Of a stretch of 64,000 bases of DNA, positions 1 through 10,908 are shown in pieces (within the stretch, counting starts at the first letter, position 1; every line of letters begins with the position of its first letter). The notes under the pieces were generated by a model. The model did not search any database. It saw only the letters and a program-made list of their open reading frames with translations, and was not told where the DNA came from. Both the position numbers and the translations under genes were made by a program. This DNA comes from Streptomyces sp. ISL-10 (GTDB lineage: Bacteria; Actinomycetota; Actinomycetes; Streptomycetales; Streptomycetaceae), in contig NZ_JAGGOJ010000003.1 of the NCBI RefSeq assembly GCF_018614575.1, forward strand, positions 248,001 to 312,000, written 5' to 3'.

Positions 1-634
1 CCTGCGGTGTGTGCGCCAGCTGCCACCACTCGCGCGGCGACGGGCACCAGTGGAAGAAGTCCAGTTCCTCCTGCGCCGCCTGGTCGAGACCGCCCTCGGC
101 GATCGCGCGCAGCGCGTGGGCGTCCAGCGTCACCGAGTGGATGCGCTTCAGCGCGTCGAAGAACACGGCGTCGTCCGGCTCCGGCCGGAAGACGAGCCGC
201 CCGGGCCGTTCGGGCAGACCGCACTCGGGCGTCCAGCAGTACATGAACCGCTCGACGAGCGCCGTGAATCCGGCCGCCTGCGCCGCCCGGACGCGGGCCT
301 CACCGGCCGCCCGGGCGACCGGGTCGTCCCGCCACCCGGCGGGCAGGTTGAGCTCCAGTTCGACCTGGAAGGGGGCGGTGCGCAGCAGTTCGGCGCCCGC
401 CTCCTCCTCGCCGTCGGCGATGTCGAACCAGTTGACGTTCAGGGGCGTTTCGTCGTTCGGGCCGCCCCACCAGGCACCTCGGGCGACGACCTTGCCGTCG
501 CGCAGCGCGACCCGCTTCCACTGCGGGCGGTGGACGGTGCGGGCGTGGCCCTCGGCGGCGCCGAGAGGGTCGGGCAGGGTGTCGAAAAGATGGGCGTCGC
601 TTGCATCGAGCGCGCGGATGACCAGATCGGTCAT
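1..634 (-). CDS. GNAT-type acetyltransferase, 3' end cut by window edge
   Basis: Minus-strand frame opening at ATG 634 and still open at base 1, so the C terminus is missing (about 211 codons seen). The product begins MTDLVIRALDASDAHLFDT and carries a GNAT-like fold signature with a short aromatic strand (GAWWGG), followed by a region rich in Ala and Arg around VRAAQAAGFTALVERFMY. A Shine-Dalgarno GGAGGA lies 9 nt upstream, which fixes the start. I infer an N-acetyltransferase of unknown substrate from the overall pattern. Neighbour on the right is divergent. The family call is moderately sure; the substrate is unknown. Confidence 0.65.
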   Translation of the reverse strand, partial: MTDLVIRALDASDAHLFDTLPDPLGAAEGHARTVHRPQWKRVALRDGKVVARGAWWGGPNDETPLNVNWFDIADGEEEAGAELLRTAPFQVELELNLPAGWRDDPVARAAGEARVRAAQAAGFTALVERFMYCWTPECGLPERPGRLVFRPEPDDAVFFDALKRIHSVTLDAHALRAIAEGGLDQAAQEELDFFHWCPSPREWWQLAHTPQ

Positions 635-954
635 GAGGAAGTCCTCCGGGATGAGATGTGCGTCGAGCGCTCCCGGTCAGACACTGAACGCCGGGCGGAC
701 GGGGCGGGAGCGCAGAATTTGTGTGGTGTACACGGCACTCGCCTCCTTCCGTCGTCACAGGCGTCGGTGCACCCTAGACCGCGCCGCGCACGCGGGTCCA
801 GCGCCTTTTCGCCGCCACTCGGGGTCCCTGTGCGGGGCGCACGTTGCCCCATCGGGCGGCGAGGCGGGCGGAACACCACCTTCCGTGCAGGTCAGAGCGG
901 TCGCGACGGACAGCGGCACACGCCCTCTTCTGGACACCCGGCCCCCTTCGGCCC
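635..954. other. divergent intergenic region
   Basis: About 320 nt between the acetyltransferase and the FHA gene. It contains an 8-bp palindrome GTGTACAC at 726-733, about 90 nt upstream of the acetyltransferase start. No other element is recognisable apart from the -10 listed separately. Confidence 0.4.
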
Positions 955-960
955 GACAAT
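955..960 (+). promoter_or_regulatory. -10 element for a leaderless FHA gene
   Basis: GACAAT is followed by 7 nt and then the GTG start at 968. Transcription would begin at or next to the start codon. No Shine-Dalgarno sequence precedes the GTG, which fits a leaderless mRNA. No clear -35 is seen. Confidence 0.5.
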
Positions 961-967
961 CTGCGAT

Positions 968-1516
968 GTGACGTCCTCCTACGAGCCCCACACGTATCCC
1001 GCGCGGCTGTCCGACGCCGAGCGCGAGCGTGTCCTCGATGTGCTCAGAGAGGGCGCGGCCCAGGGCAGGTTGTCGCACGAGACCTTTGTGCACCGCATGG
1101 AACTGGTCCTGGCCGCACGCCGTTCCGAGGAGTTGGACGCGCTCACCGCCGACCTCGTCCACGAAGGCCGGTTCTCCCGACGCATCTACAGCGCGGTCAG
1201 GCGGGTCTCGGCCTTCTCCGTCCGTCTGCGCAGGGCCTGGCAGGCGGAGAAGCTGCCGCCGCTGCTGCTGCCCGAGCCGGGACCGTACCCCCTGCGCATC
1301 GGCCGCGACCCGGTCAACGGACTGCGGCTGAGCCACGACACGGTCTCCCGGCTGCACGCCGAGCTGAGCCACCAGGGCACGCTGTGGGTCCTGCGCGACC
1401 TCGGCTCGACCAACGGCACCACGGTCAACGGCCGCAGGGTGACCGGCTCGATCGTGGTCCAGGACGGTGACATGGTGGGATTCGGCAGCATGAACTTCCG
1501 CCTCACCGCGCGCTGA
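968..1516 (+). CDS. DUF1707 and FHA domain protein
   Basis: 182 residues. An N-terminal DUF1707 domain (about residues 12-65, with RLSDAERERVLDVLREG and the ELDALTADL helix) is joined by a basic linker to a forkhead-associated domain (about 107-180). The FHA core is clear: IGRDPVNGLRLSH, then SRLHAEL, then DLGSTNGTTVNG, the phosphothreonine-reading loops. FHA proteins bind phosphothreonine peptides made by Ser/Thr kinases; DUF1707 is common in actinobacterial membrane or regulatory proteins, but no transmembrane segment is seen here. The start is GTG 968, chosen because the DUF1707 homology begins there and a -10 hexamer sits 7 nt upstream. The kinase partner is not in this window. Confidence 0.85.
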   Translation: MTSSYEPHTYPARLSDAERERVLDVLREGAAQGRLSHETFVHRMELVLAARRSEELDALTADLVHEGRFSRRIYSAVRRVSAFSVRLRRAWQAEKLPPLLLPEPGPYPLRIGRDPVNGLRLSHDTVSRLHAELSHQGTLWVLRDLGSTNGTTVNGRRVTGSIVVQDGDMVGFGSMNFRLTAR

Positions 1517-1673
1517 CCCCGGCATCCCACAGGCCACCCCGACGCGGTCGGCGGGGACAACTCCCTGCGATAAGCCTGCGGTGTCCAGTGACCGGGCACC
1601 ACCCGGCACCACCCGGCATCACGCGGTGCTATCGCGCATGTACTGATCAGCCGTCACAGGGCGAGGCGCGCGC

Positions 1674-2066
1674 ATGCCGGGCAGAGTGTGCGGCGGGCCG
1701 CCGACCGTGCCACGCCGCACGGTCAGCGCGAGCCCGCCGGCGGCGGGGGCCGGCCTGCGGCCGCCCGCGACGGGAACGGCCGGCCCTCCGTCGCGGCACC
1801 GTCGACCCCGCGGTGGGGCCGCCGCCCCGGCACTGGCAGGGACCGGTCGTCCGTCCGACGAGGAGGGGATCGTCCTCGTCGTCCGGTTCGACGACCGGCC
1901 GGACGCCCCCTCGGTACGGCTGGAGGAACTCGCCGACAACAGCCGGGTGCGGTGCGCCATGGAGCCCCTGGTGGAGGGGCCCTTCGCCCGGCTGCTGCAG
2001 ACCTCGCGCCCGAATGGAGTACCCGCTCCTCACCTCACCCGTACGGGCGTACGCGGACTGCGGTGA
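1674..2066 (+). CDS. doubtful small ORF, unknown function
   Basis: 130-residue frame. The first half is Arg/Pro/Ala-rich and could be noise. The second half (DEEGIVLVVRFDD to EGPFARLLQ, about bases 1857-2010) has strong GC3 and a sensible amino-acid mix, so it looks like real or former coding sequence. After about 2010 the coding character fades. No family recognised. It may be a short gene upstream of the P450 or a fragment of an older gene. Confidence 0.3.
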   Translation: MPGRVCGGPPTVPRRTVSASPPAAGAGLRPPATGTAGPPSRHRRPRGGAAAPALAGTGRPSDEEGIVLVVRFDDRPDAPSVRLEELADNSRVRCAMEPLVEGPFARLLQTSRPNGVPAPHLTRTGVRGLR

Positions 2067-2137
2067 CGGCGGCGCAGTGGTCGCCTGAAGGGAACCGCGA
2101 GCACGAGAACCGCGGCCGTGACAGGGGAGCACACACC

Positions 2138-3091
2138 ATGCACGCGGACATACGCCCGGTCCCCGAGCCCACCCCGCCCACCCGCTCGGCCCCGTCGGCC
2201 GGGTCCGCGTCGCACCGCCCCGGCTCTCCGTTGCCCGGCCTGCCGACGGGCGACGAGCACGAGCTGTACGAGGGGTACCGCCGGCTGCGCGAGGAGTATC
2301 CCCTCACCTACGACGCGTCCGTCGGCGCCTGGCTGCTCAGCCGCTACCGCGACGTCGCGACGGCGCTGACCGATCTTCGCTTCACCCATGGCCACCGGCC
2401 GGGCGACGTGGGGTGCGCCGCGCATCTGGCGCCCGTCCCGCACGCCATGCGCGAGACCGTCCAGCGCACCGCGTACGTCCTCGCCCGGCGGATCGCGGGG
2501 CGCGAGCAGGCCGACCTCGTGGAGGAGTACTGCCGGTGGCTGCCGTCCGGCGCCGTCGGCGTGCGGGGGAGCACGACAGGCAGGGCGCTCCTCGCCGGGC
2601 GGTGCGTCTCCCAGATCTCGGTGCGGGAGAAGGCCCTCGCCTCGTTCTTCGCCAATCTGCTCGACCACCCCGTCCGGTTGGCCACGCTGCGGACCGATCC
2701 GCGGTTGATCGCACGGGCCTGGACCGAGTCGCTGCGGCGCGACCCACCCGTCCTGGTGGTGATCCGCAGGACTGCCGCCGAGGTCGCGCTCAGCGGTGGC
2801 ACGCTGCCCGCGGGCGCGGCCGTCGCCTGCCTGATCGGCGCCGCCGGGCGGGACCCCGAGCGGTTCCGCGACCCCCACCACTTCGACCCGCTCAGGAGCG
2901 ACCCCGGCCAGCTGACCTACGGTCTCGGCGGCTGCCCGGCGGTGGAACTCGCGGCCATGGAGGCCGAGTACGGACTGCGGGCGCTGATCGAGGCGATGCC
3001 CCGGCTGCGCTGGGCCGACGGTTTCCGCCCGGTCGCCAGTGGCCTGATCACCCGGTCCCCCAAGGCGCTGCTGGTCCGCCCACGCGGCTGA
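2138..3091 (+). CDS. short, divergent cytochrome P450-like protein
   Basis: 317 residues, compared with about 400 for a bacterial P450. Recognised features are the K-helix ExxR (TESLRRDPP), the following beta strand and PERF-type segment (RDPERFRDPHHFDPLR), and a Cys-containing loop near the C terminus. That loop is abnormal: the usual F-G-x-G-x-H-x-C-x-G is reduced to YGLGGCPAVELA, two residues shorter and without the His and second Gly. The I-helix acid-alcohol pair is also missing (SVREKALASFFANLLDHP replaces the GxxTT region), and the protein is short in the middle. Start ATG 2138 follows an AGGGGAG Shine-Dalgarno. The 3' end overlaps treY by 44 nt in convergent orientation. It may be a catalytically altered or non-catalytic P450. 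The reading frame is intact, so it is not an obvious pseudogene. Confidence 0.75.
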   Translation: MHADIRPVPEPTPPTRSAPSAGSASHRPGSPLPGLPTGDEHELYEGYRRLREEYPLTYDASVGAWLLSRYRDVATALTDLRFTHGHRPGDVGCAAHLAPVPHAMRETVQRTAYVLARRIAGREQADLVEEYCRWLPSGAVGVRGSTTGRALLAGRCVSQISVREKALASFFANLLDHPVRLATLRTDPRLIARAWTESLRRDPPVLVVIRRTAAEVALSGGTLPAGAAVACLIGAAGRDPERFRDPHHFDPLRSDPGQLTYGLGGCPAVELAAMEAEYGLRALIEAMPRLRWADGFRPVASGLITRSPKALLVRPRG

Positions 3092-5510
3092 GCAGAGCCA
3101 CGGGCCGCGCCGCGAACAGCTCGGCCACCGGCACGGGCACCTCACCGGTGAACTCCTCGTCGCCGCCCAGCAGATCGGTCCACCGGCCCGGGGGCAGCGT
3201 GAGAGCCGTGCCCCGCCAGCCGCCGTCGCTCTCCAGGCGCAGCGAGAGCCGGGTGACGGCCGTGACCACCTCCTCACCTCGGCGGAACGCGACGCAGTGC
3301 CCTGCCGCCGGGCCGGCTGCGGTGAGCGGTTCGTACGCCGCCCGGTTGCCGAACAGGTCCGGACGCGCCCGGCGCAGTCTGAGCGCCGTGGCCGTCAGCG
3401 CCTCCTTCTCCGCGCTCAGGCCGCCGACCGGGTCCGCCGCCAGGCCGCCGGTCGCGCCACCGGTCAACGGGTCGGGCAGCGGGGGGCCGAAGCGGGCCGG
3501 GGCCCGGTTGTCCGGATCGACCAGTGCCAGGAACTCGCGCTCCGAGCCCTGGTACACATCGGGCACACCCGGCATCGTCAGATGCAGCAGCGCCGCACCC
3601 AGCACGTTCGCCCGCACATAGGGGGCGAGCTCGCGCACGAAGCGGGCCACCGAACGCTGCGGTGACCCGGCCGGACCCGTCCCCACGAACGCCGACACGG
3701 CCTTCTCGTACGCCGGGTCCGACTCGGTCCAGCTCGTGTGCACCCCGGCCTCCCGCACCGCCTTCAGCAGCGCCGCCTCCAGCCGGTCCGCGTCCGGGAT
3801 ACCGAAGCCGACGGCCGTCTGCCAGGCGACCCACGCCAGTTGCGCGTCGGGCGCGCCACCGCCCCCGGACGGGCTCTCGGCCTCCTCGGTGATCCGCTCC
3901 AGGAACCGGGCCCACCGCTCCGGACATTCGGACAGCACCGCGATCCGTGCTCGCACATCCGCGCTGCGTTTGGTGTCGTGCGTGGTCAGCACCGTGCCCG
4001 TGTCCGCCCAGTCGCGGGCGAGCCGGGCGCAGAAGGCGTGGAACGCCGCCGGCTCCACCGCCGGGCTGCCCGGGTCCCCGCCCACCTCGTTCGCCGAGAT
4101 CAGCGGCGAGTACCGGTAGAAGGCCGTGTCCTCCACCGACTTGGCACGCAGCGCCGACGCCGTCTGGGCGAAGCGCGCACGGAACCGGACCTGGTCCGGC
4201 CCGTCGCCGAGCCGGCCCAGCGCGAGGTCCCGCACCACGTCCACCGCCGCCGCCTCGTCGGCCACCGCGAACGTCTCCCGTGCCGCCCGGGCCGCGTCGT
4301 CGGGGAGCGCCGACTCGGCGTCGACCCGATACGGCCGGTAGACGGGCACGCGGACCAGGAGCTCACGCACCGCCGCACGCAGCGCCCATGGGGCATGGTC
4401 GCGCAGCCGGGAATCGGCGGCGCAGATCCGCTCGGCGAGTCTGACGAGCGTCGCCGTCTCGGCGGCCAGCTCGTACGTCACGACCTCGTACGCGGCACGC
4501 CGCGCGGTCGCCTCCCACCGGCCGCCCAGGCTGTCGTCCACGTCGGTGAAATCCCGGTAGAGGCCGACCAGTTGCCGCACGCCGGCCGGGTCCGTGAACA
4601 GGCCGTCGACCCGGCGGAGCGCGTCGTACCCCGTCGTACCCGCGACGGGCCAGCCGGCCGGAAGCCGCTCGTTCCCGGTGAGGATTTTCTCCACGACGAT
4701 CCAGCTCCCCCTACGACCCGGCGGCCGTGGGAGGGGGCCCCAGCCGCCGGTCGCCTCGTCGAGTCTGCGCAGATAGCCCTCGGGGTCCGCCACGCCGTCC
4801 GGATGGTCGACCCGCAGGCCGTCGACGACCCCGTCCCGCACCAGCTCCAGGATCTTGGCGTGGGTCGCGTCGAAGACATCGGGGTCCTCCACCCGGACCC
4901 CGATGAGGTCCGAGACGGTGAAGAACCGGCGGTAGTTGAGCTCGGTGCGCGCCAGGCGCCACCAGGCGAGCCGGTACCACTGGGCGTCCAGCAGCGCGGG
5001 CAGCGGCAGGTGCGCGGTGGACGCGCGCAGCGGGAACCGCTGCTCCCCGTGGTGCAGGACCTCGCCCTCGACCCGCAGCTCCGCCAGCTCGCCGCCGATG
5101 CGACCGGGCAGCACCGGCAGCAGCACCTTGCCGTCCCCGGCCGCCCAGTCGATGTCGAACCAGCGGGCGTACGGCGAGGCCGGGCCCTCGCGCAGCACCT
5201 CCCACAGGGCGCGGTTGTACCGGGGGACCGCCGCCATATGGTTCGGCACGATGTCGACGACCAGACCGAGCCCGTGCTCCCGGGCCGTGTGCGACAGCCG
5301 TCGCAGCCCTGCTTCGCCGCCGAGCTCCTCGCGGATGCGGCCGTGGTCGACGACGTCGTAACCGTGGGTGGACCCCGGCACCGCCTCCAGCACCGGCGAG
5401 AGGTGCAGATGGGAGACGCCGAGGGCGGCGAGATACGGAACCGCCGCCTCGGCGGCCGCGAACGGGAATTCCGGCTGCAGCTGGAGCCGGTAGGTGGCCG
5501 TGGGTGTCAT
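3048..5510 (-). CDS. treY: maltooligosyl trehalose synthase
   Basis: 820 residues, GH13 family. It isomerises the terminal alpha-1,4 bond of maltodextrins to an alpha,alpha-1,1 bond, giving maltooligosyl trehalose, the first step of the TreY/TreZ route from glycogen. Family signatures in order: N-terminal MTPTATYRLQLQPEFPF, SPVLEAVPGSTHGYDVVDH, VVDIVPNHMA, the nucleophile region GLRVDHPDGVADP, the acid region WIVVEKILTGNERLP, the third acid in TTHDTKRSADVRAR, and a C-terminal MPGVPDVYQGSEREFLALVDPDNR. Full length. It lies downstream of glgX on the same strand with a 206-nt gap. Its 3' end runs 44 nt into the P450 frame. No treZ is in the window. Confidence 0.96.
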   Translation of the reverse strand: MTPTATYRLQLQPEFPFAAAEAAVPYLAALGVSHLHLSPVLEAVPGSTHGYDVVDHGRIREELGGEAGLRRLSHTAREHGLGLVVDIVPNHMAAVPRYNRALWEVLREGPASPYARWFDIDWAAGDGKVLLPVLPGRIGGELAELRVEGEVLHHGEQRFPLRASTAHLPLPALLDAQWYRLAWWRLARTELNYRRFFTVSDLIGVRVEDPDVFDATHAKILELVRDGVVDGLRVDHPDGVADPEGYLRRLDEATGGWGPLPRPPGRRGSWIVVEKILTGNERLPAGWPVAGTTGYDALRRVDGLFTDPAGVRQLVGLYRDFTDVDDSLGGRWEATARRAAYEVVTYELAAETATLVRLAERICAADSRLRDHAPWALRAAVRELLVRVPVYRPYRVDAESALPDDAARAARETFAVADEAAAVDVVRDLALGRLGDGPDQVRFRARFAQTASALRAKSVEDTAFYRYSPLISANEVGGDPGSPAVEPAAFHAFCARLARDWADTGTVLTTHDTKRSADVRARIAVLSECPERWARFLERITEEAESPSGGGGAPDAQLAWVAWQTAVGFGIPDADRLEAALLKAVREAGVHTSWTESDPAYEKAVSAFVGTGPAGSPQRSVARFVRELAPYVRANVLGAALLHLTMPGVPDVYQGSEREFLALVDPDNRAPARFGPPLPDPLTGGATGGLAADPVGGLSAEKEALTATALRLRRARPDLFGNRAAYEPLTAAGPAAGHCVAFRRGEEVVTAVTRLSLRLESDGGWRGTALTLPPGRWTDLLGGDEEFTGEVPVPVAELFAARPVALLSRVGGPAAPWGTG

Positions 5511-5716
5511 GCGAACATACGTACCCGCCCCGCACGCTTCTGTGCCGCAGGTCCCGGCCGTTCGGTCGATCGAGTGATCGTCGGCCCCACCGGGAACTTC
5601 CGCGGGGGGTCGGCTTCCCGAGGCAGGCGACGCCGCACGGGCCCTGCGGAGGCGCCGTGCCGTCAGGCCGGAGCTACGCGGGCCGGCGCGGCACGGTCAG
5701 GCTGCGGTGGCTGCCA

Positions 5717-7837
<2,121 letters not shown>

Positions 7838-8362
7838 AGATTCGACTCTTCCATTTCTGATCCGGGTGCGGGGGACTACTCGGCCAAGATCCTCCCCCAA
7901 AGTGGGGCAAGCTCCTAGGACTTCGTACCGTCCTACCGGGTGACCGATGCGGATTCCGGGGAAAGAGGGGATGTGCGCGGCAGGATCCGTCGAACGGGTG
8001 TACAGCCGGGGTGTCCGGCGCTCGCCGCACCGGCCGGCGAGCGGAGCGAGACCGTCGCGCTGATCCCGCCCGGCCCTGCCCACCCGCCCGGCACGGTCCG
8101 TCAACATCGGGTTCCGCTCCATCGTCCGGGGTGAGCCCGGCGGCCCCTGCCGGTCCACCGGCAGGGTCTTGCGCGCGCCGCACAGGACGTGACGTCTATG
8201 AATCCGCTCACTCCGGCAGCTTCCGCCGGTCGGAACGGACATCACAATCACGGGAGTTGAGAAACAACCCGGTCCATCCTGCTGCACCGTCTCCCGCTCG
8301 CGGAGTACGCTTCCTTGATCGTTGAAGACGGTCGTCCAGGAGAAGCAGAAGGCGGTGCGCGG
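7838..8362. other. divergent intergenic region, glgX / SAV2148-family gene
   Basis: 525 nt. A short inverted repeat CCCCAAAGTGGGG lies in the glgX leader near 7897-7909, about 60 nt upstream of its start, and could be an operator or leader hairpin. TACGGT-like and TACCGT-like hexamers occur near 7920-7945. I assign no promoter with confidence. Confidence 0.3.
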
Positions 8363-9598
8363 GTGAGCTCGGGAGGGCTGGAGCTACCCCCCGGTGACGC
8401 GGGTCATGAGGGGGGAGACTCCGCCGAGGTCCCGCCAGGAGCGGTTTCGCTCGCGCGGCCGATGGAGATCGGGGCGGAGCTGGACTGGGGCGCGGACGCC
8501 TGGAGCGAGGTGCGTACGCGCGCCCAGCGGGCCGGGCGCGCCTACATCTGGCTGAATCTGGTGGAGCAGCGGTTGCGGGCAGTGGTCGCTGCCGTGCTGC
8601 GGCCCATCTACGACCCCGTGCACGGCGAGGACTGGGTCGTCGCGGCGGCCGGGCCGGCCGGTCAGGAGTGGGTGCAGCGAGCGGTCGCCGTACGAGAGGT
8701 CTCGCGCCGTAAGGGCTACCTGCTGGACCCGGCGGACGACAATGTTCTGTCCTTCCTCACCCTGCCGCAGCTGCGCGAGCTGATGGTGCAGCACTGGCCC
8801 TGCTTCGAGCCGTACTTCGACGACCGGCGCGACGTCGAACTCGCCCTGGACGAGCTGGAGGTCGCGCGCAACGTCGTCTCCCGCAACCGGGCACTCAACG
8901 AGGCCGTCCTCGCCCAGGCCGAGCGCGCCTCCGCGCGCCTGCTGGAGATACTCGGCAGCGGCACGGGAGTCCCCTCCGCGGACCGCCTCCCCGTCGACGC
9001 CGTCGAGGACCTGGTCGGCGACCGGTACGCGGACGTCGTCTCCGTCCACTCCGACCGGGTCAGACTCCAGCGCCAGCTGCCCGCCGAGGACCTCTTCGGC
9101 GGGGCGCGGCGCCTCGACGCGATCGGCATAGGCCTGAACCTGCTCGTGCAGAACTTCTCCGGCCGCCGCCTGGTGCGCCTGGCCGAGTCCGGCTGCCGGG
9201 TCCGGCTCCTCTTCCTCAACCCGGCCAGCAGCGCCGTCAAGCGCCGCGAACGGGAACTCGGCATCAAAAAGGGCGAGTTGAGCCGCACCGTGGAGATGAA
9301 CATCCTCCATATGCGCCGCGTCCGCTCCAAGCTGCGGGACCCCGGCGCCTTCGAGATCCAGGTCTTCGACGAGACCCCCCGCTTCACCGCCTACCTCGTC
9401 GACGGCGACGGCCCGGACGGCCTCGCCGTCGTCCAGTCCTATCTGCGCCGCGCCCGCGGCATGGAGGCCCCCGTCCTCGTCCTGCGCGGCGGCGGGCGCT
9501 CGGTGGTCCGCTCCGGACAGGACAGCGAAACGGGACTTTTCCAGACCTACCGCGAGGAGTTCGAGTCGGTATGGGCTGACTCGCGGCCTGTGTCCTGA
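8363..9598 (+). CDS. SAV2148-family HEPN domain protein
   Basis: 411 residues from GTG 8363; a longer frame begins with TTG 8315. It matches the actinomycete SAV2148 family of HEPN-domain proteins: N-terminal SSGGLELPPGD, then ARPMEIGAELDWGADAWSEV, a helical HEPN-like part (about 60-230) and a C-terminal alpha/beta part with FLNPASSAVKRRERELGIKKG and a PLD-like FEIQVFDETPRFTAYLVDG. HEPN domains are often RNases in toxin or defence systems, but an Rx4-6H catalytic motif is not obvious here and the cellular role is unknown. The upstream GC-rich leader has AAGGCGG as a weak ribosome site. Divergent from glgX. Confidence 0.85.
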   Translation: MSSGGLELPPGDAGHEGGDSAEVPPGAVSLARPMEIGAELDWGADAWSEVRTRAQRAGRAYIWLNLVEQRLRAVVAAVLRPIYDPVHGEDWVVAAAGPAGQEWVQRAVAVREVSRRKGYLLDPADDNVLSFLTLPQLRELMVQHWPCFEPYFDDRRDVELALDELEVARNVVSRNRALNEAVLAQAERASARLLEILGSGTGVPSADRLPVDAVEDLVGDRYADVVSVHSDRVRLQRQLPAEDLFGGARRLDAIGIGLNLLVQNFSGRRLVRLAESGCRVRLLFLNPASSAVKRRERELGIKKGELSRTVEMNILHMRRVRSKLRDPGAFEIQVFDETPRFTAYLVDGDGPDGLAVVQSYLRRARGMEAPVLVLRGGGRSVVRSGQDSETGLFQTYREEFESVWADSRPVS

Positions 9599-9715
9599 TC
9601 CGCCCGGCGCAGCCGTCCCCGGCCTGTCGCTGCCCGCGGCCTCGTTGTCAGTGGTGCGTGGGAAGGTGATGATCCAGCGGGGGGAAGCACCATCGCACCA
9701 TGGAGGAGGGGCATC

Positions 9716-10441
9716 ATGTCCTGGCACGGGGGACCACTGGCCGGCTTCGATCTGGAGACCACCGGCACCGATCCGCTCGACGCGCGCATCGTGACGGCCG
9801 CCGTCGTCGAACTGCGCGCGGGGGAGCCGGTGCTCGGCCGCGGCTGGATGGCGGACCCGGGGATACGGATTCCGGAGCAGGCGTCGGCCATTCACGGCAT
9901 CAGCAACGAACGTGCCGCGGCGGAGGGCAGGCCCGCGCGCGAGGTGGCCGAGGAGGTCGCCCAGGTGCTGACCGGATACTGGCAGCGGGGTGTGCCGGTC
10001 GTCGCGTACAACGCGGCCTTCGATCTGACGCTGCTGACCGCAGAGTTGCACCGGTACGGGCTCGCCTCGCTGAGCGAGCGGCTGGACGGGCGCCCGATAG
10101 GCCCGGTCATCGACCCGTACACGATCGACCGCGCCGTCGACCGATACCGCAAGGGCAAGCGCAATCTGGAGGCGGTCTGCGCGGAATACGGCGTCGTCCT
10201 CGACCGTGCCCACCGTGCGGACGCGGACGCGCTCGCCGCGGTGCTTGTGGCGCGGGCGATAGCGGAGCGCCACCCGTCGGTGGCGCAGCTGGACCCGGGC
10301 CTGCTGCATGAGCGTCAGGTGAGCTGGTACGCGCAGTGGGCGGCCGACTTTCAGAGCTTCCTGCGCCGCAAGGGAAGCCCCGAGGCCGTGGTGGACGCTT
10401 CCTGGCCGCTGCGCGAGCTCGCGCGGGCGGCCGGCGCCTGA
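9716..10441 (+). CDS. DnaQ-like 3'-5' exonuclease (DEDDh)
   Basis: 241 residues. DEDDh exonuclease motifs: Exo I GFDLETTGTD (Asp12, Glu14), Exo II AYNAAFDLTLL, Exo III AHRADADALA. This is the epsilon/ExoX-like superfamily that removes 3' nucleotides from DNA or RNA using two metal ions. No BRCT or helicase domain is attached. The C-terminal tail after Exo III (about 60 residues, aromatic-rich YAQWAADFQSF) is typical of streptomycete stand-alone versions. Start ATG 9716 follows a strong GGAGGAGGGG. Monocistronic; the repeat array lies downstream. The substrate is not known from sequence. Confidence 0.9.
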   Translation: MSWHGGPLAGFDLETTGTDPLDARIVTAAVVELRAGEPVLGRGWMADPGIRIPEQASAIHGISNERAAAEGRPAREVAEEVAQVLTGYWQRGVPVVAYNAAFDLTLLTAELHRYGLASLSERLDGRPIGPVIDPYTIDRAVDRYRKGKRNLEAVCAEYGVVLDRAHRADADALAAVLVARAIAERHPSVAQLDPGLLHERQVSWYAQWAADFQSFLRRKGSPEAVVDASWPLRELARAAGA

Positions 10442-10518
10442 CGCGGCCCCGCCCCGCCTGTCGGCGGTCCGTGTCCTTCGCCGGCCCTGCTGCGACTGTG
10501 GTCCGTGCCTTGAGGCGA

Positions 10519-10850
10519 CCTGTGCTTCTGGGCGGTTGTTGTCAAAGGACCTGGGGGTCGTTCTCGCGTCCGGGCGGTCGGCGTCTTGGGACGTGCGGCG
10601 GCTGGGTCTGATGCGGCCTGTGCTTCTGGGCGGTCGTTGTCAAAGGACCTGGGGGCGGTTCTCGCCTCCCGGCGGTCCGTCTCTTGGGAACTGCGGCGGG
10701 CCGGACCCGATGCGGTCCGTGCTTCTCGGCGCTCCTCGCCCTTCGGCGGTCTCCGTCTTGGGACCTGAGGCAGGCGGGGCATGACGCCGCGCCCGCTTCT
10801 CGCCGGGTCTCACGTCTTGGCGGTCCGTGTCCTGGGCGTGGCCTTGGCAG
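10519..10850. repeat. degenerate 98-bp tandem repeat
   Basis: Units beginning CCTGTGCTTCTGGGCGGT at 10519 and 10617 are close copies (period 98). A third, more diverged unit begins at about 10716 and a fourth partial one can be traced to about 10810. The shared core includes GTTGTCAAAGGACCTGGGG and GTCTTGGGA. No convincing gene covers the array; the frames through it are low-complexity. Confidence 0.8.
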
Positions 10851-10908
10851 CCTCCGCTGCCGACAGGAGCGCCGCCCGGCAGGCACCGGCACCTGATGGG
10901 GCGTGGTG

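Noticed and set aside
844..1612. Several long frames on both strands over the FHA gene
   Set aside because: Shadow frames: Arg/Pro-rich composition and wrong codon-position GC, against a clear DUF1707-FHA reading.
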